Shown here: in pieces, positions 33,152 through 41,923 of the stretch | Layout: every line of letters starts with the position of its first letter | Position numbering within the stretch: the first letter of the stretch is position 1 | Origin: Roseateles_C aquae | Lineage (GTDB): Bacteria > Pseudomonadota > Gammaproteobacteria > Burkholderiales > Burkholderiaceae_C | Length of the DNA: 64,000 nucleotides | Direction: 5' to 3' | NCBI RefSeq assembly: GCF_032337115.1 | Contig: NZ_JAVXZY010000003.1 | Span: 1-64,000 of the forward strand | Notes under the pieces: generated by a model | What the model saw: only the letters and a program-made list of their open reading frames with translations | Told to the model about the DNA's origin: nothing | Database searches by the model: none | Made by a program: the position numbers and the translations under genes

Positions 33152-34555
33152 TCAGCGCGCCGCGATATCGGCCTCGATGCTCGTGTCCAGCACGGGCGTG
33201 AAGCCCCCTTGGTTGCCAAAGCGATCAGTAGCAGCCAGTTCCAGCAGCGCACGGCGGCCCGGCTTGTTGTCTCCCTGGGCCTCGAAGCTCAGCGTCAGGT
33301 GAACCGTCATGCGGCTTGATTCAGGGGCGCTGCCCTGAATGCGGCTGAGCTTTGGGTGCAGGCGGGCACTGCCCAGTGCCAGCGGTTCAGCGCCGCCGGC
33401 CACCTGGCAACGCGCATTCAGCCGCGAGGCGGGGCCGTCCGAGTACGTGGGCTGGCAGAGGCTGAATTGGCCGGTGCGCCGCTCCCAACGCCACCAAGCA
33501 CCTGCCGCCGCGGGCTCGCTCAAGCGCAAGTCCAGCTGCTCCACGGTGTTCCAGGGCTGGCCGTCCGGGGCCTGCCATTCGAGCGAGAGCACGCTCAGGC
33601 GTTCGCTGGGCAGCTTGTCGGCGGGCGCGATCACCGTCGTGCGCCCGAATGGCGCGACATCGGTTTGGCTGCTCGTCGAGCTGGCAGCCGGTTCGATGTC
33701 GGCGATGCTGCTCCAGGTGTTTGCGAGCCCGAGCTGCGCATTCACCGGCTGTCTGAGGCGTACACCGAACCAGCTGCTTTGTGGGCTTTTGCTGCCCAGC
33801 ACTTGGATGGTGAAGCTGCCTTGGGTTGCGCCCGCAGGCAGTCGCAGCACATCGTCGCGCGCCTCGTAGTCACCCGTGCATTTGAGAACGAAACCGGCCT
33901 GACCCTGGAGCGGCGGCGTGCTGGGCTGATACTCGAATCGGCATCCGCCCGGGACAGCAGAGCCGTTTTCGGTGAAGTAGGGAATCTGCACTTCAGCACC
34001 GTTCGGTGCCGCATGGCTGAGTCGCACCTCAAACGTAGCCGGTGTCCGGATGAAGGGGAACGGGCTGCGCTGCACCCGCACGCGCGACAGGGAAAGCAGA
34101 CGTGGCACGCCATCGTCATCGGCAATCAGCACCTCGCCTTGGCCGACCCGTGTGCCGTGTTTGGCCAGCACTTGCACGTACTTGTTGCTCTCGTCCACGG
34201 TATCGCCACAGATCGTCACCGGTACAAACGGGTAGTTCGGGTTGATCCTGAACGGCCGATCCTCGACAGCGATGAAATCCACCCCTGCCTCACAGCTTGC
34301 GCCTCCGGTGGCGGCCGGGGCCCTACCCGGCCGCGTGCTGATCAGCAGCTGTGACTGCGGATTCATATCGGGCGGCAGGCTGATTGGCAACCAGACCTCA
34401 CGCTGGCCGCTATGGCCCTCCAGCTCGCGGATGCTGCCGATCTGAATCGACGCCTGGGCCCAGGCGGCATCGGCGCCCACCAGGCTGCCGGCGAGGCCAA
34501 CCCATGCCAGCAGCGTTGCGTTCAGGGCATGGGCAGAGCGCAGCGGCCGGCTCAT
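33152..34555 (-). CDS. Exported beta-rich protein, Calx-beta-like
   Basis: 467 aa. A signal peptide (LLAWVGLAGSLVGADAAWAQ) is followed by repeated beta domains. Segments such as REVWLPISLPP, GEVLIADDDGVPRLLSLSRV and PATFEVRLSHAAPNGAEVQI have the look of Calx-beta modules, the calcium-binding or adhesion type, though the match is by eye. No PEP-CTERM tail. The first ATG overlaps the last codons of the upstream PEP-CTERM gene by 4 nt, so both are made from one mRNA. It may be a secreted surface or matrix protein. Confidence 0.65.
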   Translation of the reverse strand: MSRPLRSAHALNATLLAWVGLAGSLVGADAAWAQASIQIGSIRELEGHSGQREVWLPISLPPDMNPQSQLLISTRPGRAPAATGGASCEAGVDFIAVEDRPFRINPNYPFVPVTICGDTVDESNKYVQVLAKHGTRVGQGEVLIADDDGVPRLLSLSRVRVQRSPFPFIRTPATFEVRLSHAAPNGAEVQIPYFTENGSAVPGGCRFEYQPSTPPLQGQAGFVLKCTGDYEARDDVLRLPAGATQGSFTIQVLGSKSPQSSWFGVRLRQPVNAQLGLANTWSSIADIEPAASSTSSQTDVAPFGRTTVIAPADKLPSERLSVLSLEWQAPDGQPWNTVEQLDLRLSEPAAAGAWWRWERRTGQFSLCQPTYSDGPASRLNARCQVAGGAEPLALGSARLHPKLSRIQGSAPESSRMTVHLTLSFEAQGDNKPGRRALLELAATDRFGNQGGFTPVLDTSIEADIAAR

Positions 34556-35286
34556 GCGTGGCTCCCGGTACTGACACGGCGACGCAGCCCTGCAAGACCC
34601 AGCAGCCCGGCGGCCATCAGGGCCCAAGTCCCAGGCTCGGGCACCGGGTTGGACATCTGGCCGTACTGGATGTGGTCGACCTCGATACCGCCACTCGTAT
34701 TGCTGATGCTGATGGAGCGAATGCCGCCGGCAAACTGCACACCGAAAAAGCGATCCTCCTCGGTGCTGGCATCGATGCGGTTGTCGGCAAAGCCCGAGCG
34801 CGTGATGCTGCCCAGGCTTTGCCCATTCGCGCCGATCGCCCGGAAAGTGATGCTGCCGCCGCCATCGGTCCAGACCAGACCGAAGGCGGTAGGCAGCGCC
34901 CCGTTACCGACATAGCTGAAGGTGACACCCTCGACGCCATTGCCGTTGAACCAGCTGACGCAGTGGCCGCTGGACTGCTGGCGGCAACTGCCGTCGATCA
35001 GGCCGTCGTCGACATCGACGGAGTCACGCGCTCCGGCGAAACCGGAACTCAGCAATTCGCCAAAGTCGCCGCCCAAGGTGCTGTCGAGCGCGCCGTCCTC
35101 GAGCGTCTCCAGCACGGTCGGGCTGCCACCCAGGTAGAAGTTGACGGGGATGTCGGCGGCCGAAAGATAGGCCGAAGGGCCGAAGAAGATGGGGTCGGCC
35201 GCCTGGCTGCCTGTGGCCGCGCTCAGCAGCGTCAGGTTGGCAAGGACATGAAGGGCTTTGTGTTCACGCGGTTTGTGCATGGTCAT
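34552..35286 (-). CDS. PEP-CTERM sorting-domain protein
   Basis: 244 aa. A signal peptide (to about ATGSQAA) precedes a secreted domain of ~190 residues with SWFNGNGVEGVTFSYVG and GIRSISISNTSGGIEVDHIQ, a fold seen in many PEP-CTERM proteins. The tail is NPVPEPGTWALMAAGLLGLA followed by GLRRR: a canonical PEP motif, hydrophobic helix and basic end. An exosortase, which must be encoded elsewhere, would cleave it. The start at 35286 is chosen by AGGGAG 9 nt upstream. It is the first gene of the pair with 33152-34555. Confidence 0.85.
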   Translation of the reverse strand: MTMHKPREHKALHVLANLTLLSAATGSQAADPIFFGPSAYLSAADIPVNFYLGGSPTVLETLEDGALDSTLGGDFGELLSSGFAGARDSVDVDDGLIDGSCRQQSSGHCVSWFNGNGVEGVTFSYVGNGALPTAFGLVWTDGGGSITFRAIGANGQSLGSITRSGFADNRIDASTEEDRFFGVQFAGGIRSISISNTSGGIEVDHIQYGQMSNPVPEPGTWALMAAGLLGLAGLRRRVSTGSHA

Positions 35287-35367
35287 GGCAGAAAACTCCC
35301 TGGGTTGGAATGAAAAAAGACAAGAGCAGAGCGAAGAGCGGCGGGCTTGAAGTGATGTGCGCAAGGG

Positions 35368-38088
35368 TCAGGGCTGGTGCGCCAAGCGACGCCGCCATGC
35401 CATCAAGCCCAAGCCGCTCAGCAGCAGCGCCCACTGCTGCGGCTCGGGCACGGCCGTCACGCCGATCACGCCGTCGATGTAGAGGCGTGACAGATCGAGC
35501 TGCGTGCCCTCGGCCAGCAGCAGGCCGCTGCTGTCGATGCTGCTGAAGCGGCCTTGCAAGCTGCCCCAGTCGAACAGGTCGAAGCGCTGCCCCACCTGGC
35601 CGCTGAAGCCAGCGAAGGAAGCGAGCTTGAGCGTGCCGCCGAGGGTCAGCGTGCCGGCCACGCGGTACTGGTCATAACTGCCTCCCAGCTCGGTGCCACC
35701 GATCTCGGCGAGATAGAGGTTGGCGGCGCCAAAGCTGACGTCGCCGGCGTCTTCCCCTAGGCCGGGCGAGTCGCCGACGCTGAAGCCGCCTTCGAAGTAT
35801 TTGTGCCCCGTGCCGCTGAGCAGGGCGCCGTTGCGCTGCTCCACAGCGCCGAAGAACACGGCGGTGGCGCCGGCCGACACCCGCAGCTCAGCGCCCTTGC
35901 GCACCTCGACCTTGTCGTAGAAGGTCGTGGTGCTCTGGCCCGAGAGGAGGATCTGCCCGCCGGCCTCGTTGACCACGGCGCCGAAGAGCTCGCTGCGGCC
36001 CGCGGTGACCAGCACCTGGCCCGCGTTGCTGAACCCGCCCGAGCTTGTCAGCCGCGACTCGTTCAGCAGCAGCCGGGCGCCCGGATCGTTGCGCCAAGCG
36101 CCTTCGGCCACCACGGTGGCGTCCTTCAGGTCCACGAGACCGGCTTTGCTGGTGCTGAAGCTGCCGCTGGTTTCCAGCCGACCGCCGTTGACCTCGACCA
36201 CGCCAGCATTGCGGTGCGTGGCGCCGATCAGTTGCAAGCTCTCACCCAGGCCGACTCGCACGCGGCCGCTGGCCGTGTTGCTCAGGTCGGTCTCCAGCCG
36301 GCTGCCCAGGCCGACCGCGCCGCGCACCGTGCCGGCGTTGACCAGCCCCCCGGAGAGCTGCAGCCGCCCGGCCTGCAGCACACCCTGGTTGCTCACGAGC
36401 TTGCCAAAGCTGCCCGTGCCGCTGAGCACGCCCTGCCGGCCCACCTGCATGGACTCCGCATCGATGCGCCCGCCAGCCATGGCCAGGGTGGCGATGCCTG
36501 CGCCTGTGCCCACCTGCAAGGAGCGCAGCTTGACCGTGTCGGCCGGCCCGGTGACGGTGAGGCTGCGACTCGGGTCCAGCGTCACGTCGTGCACGTCGGC
36601 CGGGTTCAGGCCGAGCGTCCAGTTCGCGGCATTGGCCCAGCTGCCACTGGCGCTGCTGCGCCAGCGCAGGGCGGGGGTGAAGAGGAAGGTGCCCTGTGTG
36701 CCGTCGGTGAAGTCGGCCAGGTAGGCCACCTGCCCATGCAGATTCAAGGCGCCGGAGCTCATGGTGGTGAAGGACACGGTCTTGCCTGCCAGCGCCGCGC
36801 CTTGCAACTGCACGGCCACGGTGTCGATGCCATCGCTCGCAAACAGGCCGTCATTGCTGCTGCCGCCGGTGATGACGGCCCGGAACGCCGCCTGCCCGCC
36901 CTCGTTGAGCATGGGGCTGAAGAGGCTTGAGAACGTGCCGGCCCCTGCGCCCGGGGCGCTTTGGCCTTGCACGGCGATGGCCGTCAGCGCGCTGTCGCTG
37001 CTGCTTCGATAGATGCCTTGGTTGCTGCTACCACCGGTGATGCTGGCCTGAAACGCTGTCTGCCCGGCCTGGTTCAGCACCGGCCTGTCAAAGCTTGAAA
37101 ACGTCCCGCCCCCTGCGCCCGTGGCGCTTTGGCCCGCCAGGACGATGGCCGCCAACGTGCCGCCGCTGCTGCTTCGGTAGATGCCCTGATTGCTGCTGCC
37201 ACCGGTGATGCTGGCCTGGAACGCTGCCTGCCCGACATCATTCAGTGCGAGCTCACCAAAGCCAAAGAACGTACCGGCCCCTGCACCTGCAGCGCTTTGG
37301 CCTGTCAGTGCGATGGCCGTCAGCGTGCTGGCGCCGTTGCTGCGGTAGATGCCGCGGGTGCTGCTGCCGCCGGTGATGCTGGCCCGAAACGCCATCTGCC
37401 CGGCCTGATTCAGCACCAAGTCGTTAAAGACTGAAAACGTGCCAGCCCCTGCGCCCGGGGCGCTTTGGCCTCGTAGGGCGATGGCCGTCAGCGTGCTGCC
37501 GCTGCTGCTGCGGTAGATGCCGGAGGTGCTGCTTGCGCCGCTGATGAAACCCTCGAACGCCGTCTGCCCGGCATCGTTCAGCATGGGATTGCCAAAGCCT
37601 GAAAACGTGCCGGCCCCTGCGCCCGTGGCGGTCTGGCCTTCCAGGCCGATGGCCGTCAGCACGCCGCCGCTGCCGCTGCGGTAGATCGCGCTGCTGCCAC
37701 CGGTGATGTTGACCCGGAACGCCGTCTGCCCAGCCTGGTTCAGCACGGGAGCAACAAAGCTTGTGAACGTGCCGCCACCCGCGCCCGGAGCGCTTTGGCC
37801 TTGCAAGGCGATGGGGGCGGGCTTTTGGCCTGGGGCGTTGAGATACAGGCCAAAGGCGATCGCGCTGCGGGCAAGGGTGGCCGTGAATGCCGTTTGCCCG
37901 GCATCGTTCAGCACCGGCGAGGAGAAGCCGATGCCAAACGTGGCCCCCACCCCTGCCCCCGCCGCGCTCTGGCCGGTGATCGCCAGGGTCTCGGTGCGGG
38001 ACTGCGCCGCAGCCGGGGCGGGCAGGCTGGCCATGGCAGCGATGCAGGACGCGGCGAAGGCGGTGTGTCGCAAGGCGTTAGTTTTCAT
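35368..38088 (-). CDS. PEP-CTERM protein with NxxGxxAF tandem repeats
   Basis: 906 aa. Signal peptide to about residue 28 (LPAPAAAQ). About residues 35-440 form roughly seven to eight tandem repeats of ~57 aa with cores such as LNDAGQTAF, GIYRSSSG, LTAIALRGQSAPGAGAGTF. This matches the choice-of-anchor tandem-repeat NxxGxxAF family. A second beta-helix-like region (about 480-800) carries repeats such as GRLETSGSFSTSKAGLVDL. The tail is AVPEPQQWALLLSGLGLMAW followed by RRR, a PEP-CTERM sorting signal. Probable large surface or matrix protein. Closely similar DNA repeats of ~171 bp lie at about 36900-38000. The start at 38088 is chosen for the signal peptide. Confidence 0.85.
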   Translation of the reverse strand: MKTNALRHTAFAASCIAAMASLPAPAAAQSRTETLAITGQSAAGAGVGATFGIGFSSPVLNDAGQTAFTATLARSAIAFGLYLNAPGQKPAPIALQGQSAPGAGGGTFTSFVAPVLNQAGQTAFRVNITGGSSAIYRSGSGGVLTAIGLEGQTATGAGAGTFSGFGNPMLNDAGQTAFEGFISGASSTSGIYRSSSGSTLTAIALRGQSAPGAGAGTFSVFNDLVLNQAGQMAFRASITGGSSTRGIYRSNGASTLTAIALTGQSAAGAGAGTFFGFGELALNDVGQAAFQASITGGSSNQGIYRSSSGGTLAAIVLAGQSATGAGGGTFSSFDRPVLNQAGQTAFQASITGGSSNQGIYRSSSDSALTAIAVQGQSAPGAGAGTFSSLFSPMLNEGGQAAFRAVITGGSSNDGLFASDGIDTVAVQLQGAALAGKTVSFTTMSSGALNLHGQVAYLADFTDGTQGTFLFTPALRWRSSASGSWANAANWTLGLNPADVHDVTLDPSRSLTVTGPADTVKLRSLQVGTGAGIATLAMAGGRIDAESMQVGRQGVLSGTGSFGKLVSNQGVLQAGRLQLSGGLVNAGTVRGAVGLGSRLETDLSNTASGRVRVGLGESLQLIGATHRNAGVVEVNGGRLETSGSFSTSKAGLVDLKDATVVAEGAWRNDPGARLLLNESRLTSSGGFSNAGQVLVTAGRSELFGAVVNEAGGQILLSGQSTTTFYDKVEVRKGAELRVSAGATAVFFGAVEQRNGALLSGTGHKYFEGGFSVGDSPGLGEDAGDVSFGAANLYLAEIGGTELGGSYDQYRVAGTLTLGGTLKLASFAGFSGQVGQRFDLFDWGSLQGRFSSIDSSGLLLAEGTQLDLSRLYIDGVIGVTAVPEPQQWALLLSGLGLMAWRRRLAHQP
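36900..38000. repeat. Tandem coding repeats (~171 bp unit) in the NxxGxxAF protein gene
   Basis: Units encode a shared pattern, with sequences such as GTGCCGGCCCCTGCGCCCG and CTTTGGCCTG recurring at regular spacing. Units differ enough to be old, but the DNA-level match suggests copy number could vary between strains. Confidence 0.7.
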
Positions 38089-38245
38089 CAAGTGTCCAGG
38101 AATGTGGTGGTCGTCAGGAAAGGCGCGCGCTCGCGTGCAGCGCTGCATCAGCTGAGCGCTCAACTGCCCGCCGTCCATCAAGGCCAGTAGCGGGTCGCCA
38201 GCGCCCAAGCCCGCAGCGCCCACGGCGCTGGCACTCAGGGGGCGC

Positions 38246-38893
38246 TCAGCTGCTGATGCGCAGATTGGCGTCGCCGCGCACGACCTTGCTGCTGTCCACC
38301 TTGTCCTTCCAGCCCAGGTTGTGGGCGCGGCCATAGATGCGGGCCACTTCGTCGTTGGGGCCAGTGGGCGGGATGGTGGGAGCCAGGCATTCGCTGACCT
38401 TGAAGTTGAACTGCCACAGGCTCAGGAGCGGCGCCAGTTCGACAGCGGAGTTGGCGTTGACCTTCTTGGAGCCGATGGCCGTGTCGAAGCCGGCGCTGAG
38501 CCAGTCGGCCGAGTGGCTGTCGCCAAAGCAGCAGGTCGAGTACATCAGGCGCAGCTTGCCGCGCAGACTCAGGGCGCTGATGTCGCCGGCCAGGGTGCTG
38601 GTCTTGGCACTGCCGTCGTGGAAGACCACGCGACCCTCCTCGCCGTGCAGCATCAGCAGCACGTCGATCCGCTTGACGCTAGCTTTGGCGCCTTCGGCGC
38701 GCAAGGCAGCCAGGAAATCAGCACGCGTGGCATGGCCGCCGTAAAGCTTGACAAGGCGGACGTAGTCGTCACCCAGCGTCGCTTCTGCTGTGGCGCGGCC
38801 CGCGCCCTCGATGAAGCGGTAGAGGTAGTCGGTCTCGCCCGATGTCAGGTGGTTGACGACGATCAGGACACGGTCTTTCTTTTCGATGCTCAT
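38246..38893 (-). CDS. Small protein with clan CD (caspase/CHAT-like) His/Cys layout
   Basis: 215 aa; I do not recognise a named family. A core strand then His-Gly (IDVLLMLHGEEGRVV, His about residue 83) is followed ~38 residues later by a strand ending Cys-Cys (LRLMYSTCCFGDSHS, Cys about 121-122). That spacing is like caspase, gingipain and CHAT peptidases. No signal peptide or membrane segment. The start at 38893 has CAGGGAG 8 nt upstream. It sits just upstream of the NxxGxxAF gene on the same strand (about 157 nt between), so the two may share a transcript. A peptidase role is inference from motif layout only. Confidence 0.55.
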   Translation of the reverse strand: MSIEKKDRVLIVVNHLTSGETDYLYRFIEGAGRATAEATLGDDYVRLVKLYGGHATRADFLAALRAEGAKASVKRIDVLLMLHGEEGRVVFHDGSAKTSTLAGDISALSLRGKLRLMYSTCCFGDSHSADWLSAGFDTAIGSKKVNANSAVELAPLLSLWQFNFKVSECLAPTIPPTGPNDEVARIYGRAHNLGWKDKVDSSKVVRGDANLRISS

Positions 38894-39523
38894 GGTGAGT
38901 AGCTCCCTGTGGGATGGTTGAGAAACGAGGTTTGGCGCCCGGGGCTCAGGCACCGGATGAGGCTGCCCCCTGGTGATTGCGGCGCAGCCGTAGGCGCAGG
39001 CCCTACAGGCCTTGCTTGGTGAAATTGATGGGTTGGTCCCAGCAGCTTCCTGTCGGTCCTCGCCGCGTCACGGTGGCGGCTTGGCCGTTGCCGGCCTGCA
39101 GCAAGGACAGGCGACTTGAGCTGAGCTGAGTTCGCTTGCATGTCAGCGGCATCGTGTGGCGAGCCGGCTTCAAGTTGCTTGGACTACCCACGGCGGTGTG
39201 CGCCTGTTTCGACAGAAGCCCGGCGCACGGCCAAGACCGAGACTGAGGCCGAGACCGACCTGCCCCCCACTTCATCAAGTTAGGGGGGGGACGGTCTCGG
39301 ACTTCGTGCTGCGCTCCCGCACAATCTCTCGGCTCGCTGCCCGGGTCTTGTGTGCGATTGCGAATCTCAGGCTGTGGCTGCTTGCTGCTCATCGAGATCC
39401 CCTGGCGTGTTGTCAATGTGGCGCCATGGTCTGCGGCCAAGCCCGGCAAGTCCTGATGAAACTCTTGCGCTTCTCTCAAGGATTTCTTTTCCCAATGAAA
39501 TCAAAGGCCTACGTGGACTTCTC
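38894..39523. other. Divergent intergenic region with a strong hairpin
   Basis: About 630 nt between two divergent genes with no supportable gene. It holds a 52-nt two-part inverted repeat at 39249-39300 and purine-rich repeats just before it. Both promoters must lie here. Confidence 0.6.
39249..39300. other. Two-part inverted repeat (possible operator, terminator or RNA hairpin)
   Basis: Outer arms CCGAGACCG (39249-39257) and CGGTCTCGG (39292-39300) match exactly. Inside, CCCCCCACTT (39263-39272) pairs with AAGTTAGGGGGG (39277-39288). No T-run follows. It lies about 224 nt upstream of the CadC-like gene. Confidence 0.55.
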
Positions 39524-41902
39524 ATGAATGAACCCGACGCTCAGAAGCCAGCTTCCGGCGCAAACCTTCAGGCGGCGCAGACCCTGCAGATCGGCGAATG
39601 GCAGGCCGATCCGCTGCTGGACGAGCTGCGCCAAGGCGATCAGGTGCTCAAGCTGGAGCCGCGCAAGATGCGCTTGCTGATGGCGTTAGCGCAGCGGCCG
39701 CAGCAGCTGGTGACGCTGGATCAGCTGCTCGACGAGGTCTGGGGGGATTTGGTGGTCACCCCGAGTTCGGTGTACCAGTCGATCTCGCAGCTGCGCAGCC
39801 TGCTTGGCGACGACGCCAGCCAGCCGCGCTACATCGTCACCGTGCCACGCAAGGGCTATCGCCTGGTAGCGGCGGTCAGTGAGGTGGTGCTGCGCGCGCC
39901 CACAATCGCAGCACCGACCTCACAGCCAGCGTCGATACAGCCAGAACCGGACTCTCGCCGGACGCCTGATCTGGAGCCCGGGCAGCGTGTGCCCGATCAA
40001 GTGCTACCGGCGGCACAGCAGCCGGCCTTGCCCACGCCGGTCGCCGCAAGCCGGCGCTGGTGGCTCGGCAGCTCGGTGACGGCAGCGGCCTTGCTCGGTA
40101 CAGGCGGATGGTGGGCCTGGCAGCGCGGGTCGCGCCTGCCGCCCGGCGAGATCACCCTGGCCGTCCTTCCTTTTGATGACGCCTCGCCCAAGGAGCTGGA
40201 GCAGCCGCTGGCCGACAGCCTGGCCGAAAGCGTGATCGGCGCCCTGTCTCGCCATCAGCAGATTCGGGTGGCGGCCCGGTCCACCTCCTTCCAGTTTCGC
40301 AATGCCCAGGCCTTGGCGCCGCAGGCCAAGCAGCTGGCCGTGACCCATGTGCTCTGGGGCGAGCTGCGGCGCTGGCAGCTGGGCCTCACGCTCAAGCTCA
40401 GCCTGCACCGTGCGGCAGACAGCGAAGTGCTCTGGCAGCAGATGCTGGAGTCGCCCGCTGCCGCCTTGGGCAGCCTGGCCGAGAGCGTGGCCAATGCGGC
40501 CCTTCAGGCCCTCGGCGTGGCCCCCTTGCCGGCCACCGCGAAGCCGGTGCCCTTGGCCGATGCCTACGAGTTCTACCTGCTGGGCCTGCACCATCAACGC
40601 GGTGGCCAAATCGAGGGCATCCTGAAGGCGCGCGACTACTTCCAGCGTGCCATCGACACCGACCCTGGTTTTGCCTTGGCCTATGTGGGCCTGGCCGTGA
40701 CCTGGACGGGCGAGTACTACTACGGCACCGGTCTGAGCTTCAGGGACATGGATGCGCGTACCCAGCCCTTGATCGACCGCGCCTTGCAGCTGGACCCGGA
40801 GCTGCCCCTGGCCCTGGGCGCGCAGGGCAGCCAGCTGTCCCATCGCGGCCAGCATGACGAGGCGAGGACTTGGCATGAGCGCTCCTTGGCCAAGGCGCCG
40901 CACGATGCCACCCTGCTGTACTGGGCGGGAGGCACCGAGAACAGCGCCGGCTGGCCCGCCCGCGCGCTCGCCTACTACAGCCGGGCGGCCGAGCTGAGCC
41001 CCCTATCGCCGCAGATCCAGCACCTGACGGGATGGGCCGCCACCAACGCGGGCCGCTACGAGCTTGCCGAGCAGGCCTATCGGCGTGCTCTCACCTTGGC
41101 GCCCAAGCATGCCAACGGCCCTCGGGGTTTCGGCATGATTGGCTTCGCCCGAGGGCAGCTCGACCAAGCAGTGAAGGGCTACCGCCAAGCCCTCGTGCTC
41201 AAACCGAACGACGCCTACTTCTGGGATCAGCTGGCCTGGATCTACTTGGATCTGGGCCTGATTGACGAAGCCAGGCAGGCCTTTGCCCAGTTCCAGGCGC
41301 AAAGCCCGCAGCCGGTCTGGGCCCAGGTCTCGGCGGCGCGGCTGTGGGTCTGCGCGCAAGACCAAGCAGCCCTGCGCAAGGCGCTCGATGCCGTGCCGGT
41401 GCAGAGCAAGGAGCGCGATGCGGTCATCGAGACCGCCTTGCTGCGCCTCGTCCTGGGTCAGCCCGAGCAGGCCTACAAGACCTTGAGCTCGGTGATTGGC
41501 CTGGTGCTGGCCGACCCCGTGCCGCTGTACGACGACTGGACCACCTTTCTGGGCCAGCATGCCTGGCTCGACGTGGCGGCGATCTACTGCGCCACCGAGC
41601 ACCGCGATCATGCCGAGCCCTTCATCGAGCAGGCGTCCAGCTATGTGGAACGCTATGCCAAGCAGGGCAATGTCTGGCATGCCATCGGCTACCACCGCGC
41701 CCGCATCGCTGCACTGCGCGGCCAGCCCGAGGCGGCACTGGCGGCGCTGGAAGACGCGGTGCGCCTGGGCTGGCGGCGGGGCTGGTGGCTGGCCCAGGAC
41801 CCGGCGCTGCAAAGCCTGCGTGAACTGCCGCGCTTCAAGGCCGTGCTGGCCCGCATCGATCAATCCAACCAGGCGCAGCGCAGCAAGCTCTCAACGGCTT
41901 GA
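39524..41902 (+). CDS. CadC-like winged-helix regulator with TM segment and TPR region
   Basis: 792 aa. Residues ~20-115 form an OmpR/CadC-type winged helix (LEPRKMRLLMALAQRPQQLV, LDEVWGDLVVTPSSVYQSIS, YIVTVPRKGYRLVA). A Pro/Gln-rich linker leads to one transmembrane segment (~residue 180, WWLGSSVTAAALLGTGGWWA). After it, a FlgO/TolB-like N-terminal domain (LAVLPFDDASPKELEQPLA) and then several TPR repeats (AYVGLAVTWTGEY, TGWAATNAGRYELAEQAYRR). This is a membrane-bound one-component regulator whose outer part senses an unknown cue. The ATG at 39524 is preferred, as the longer frame has no DNA-binding features. Confidence 0.85.
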   Translation: MNEPDAQKPASGANLQAAQTLQIGEWQADPLLDELRQGDQVLKLEPRKMRLLMALAQRPQQLVTLDQLLDEVWGDLVVTPSSVYQSISQLRSLLGDDASQPRYIVTVPRKGYRLVAAVSEVVLRAPTIAAPTSQPASIQPEPDSRRTPDLEPGQRVPDQVLPAAQQPALPTPVAASRRWWLGSSVTAAALLGTGGWWAWQRGSRLPPGEITLAVLPFDDASPKELEQPLADSLAESVIGALSRHQQIRVAARSTSFQFRNAQALAPQAKQLAVTHVLWGELRRWQLGLTLKLSLHRAADSEVLWQQMLESPAAALGSLAESVANAALQALGVAPLPATAKPVPLADAYEFYLLGLHHQRGGQIEGILKARDYFQRAIDTDPGFALAYVGLAVTWTGEYYYGTGLSFRDMDARTQPLIDRALQLDPELPLALGAQGSQLSHRGQHDEARTWHERSLAKAPHDATLLYWAGGTENSAGWPARALAYYSRAAELSPLSPQIQHLTGWAATNAGRYELAEQAYRRALTLAPKHANGPRGFGMIGFARGQLDQAVKGYRQALVLKPNDAYFWDQLAWIYLDLGLIDEARQAFAQFQAQSPQPVWAQVSAARLWVCAQDQAALRKALDAVPVQSKERDAVIETALLRLVLGQPEQAYKTLSSVIGLVLADPVPLYDDWTTFLGQHAWLDVAAIYCATEHRDHAEPFIEQASSYVERYAKQGNVWHAIGYHRARIAALRGQPEAALAALEDAVRLGWRRGWWLAQDPALQSLRELPRFKAVLARIDQSNQAQRSKLSTA

Positions 41903-41923
41903 TACGCCGCGCAAGCCGTGTTC

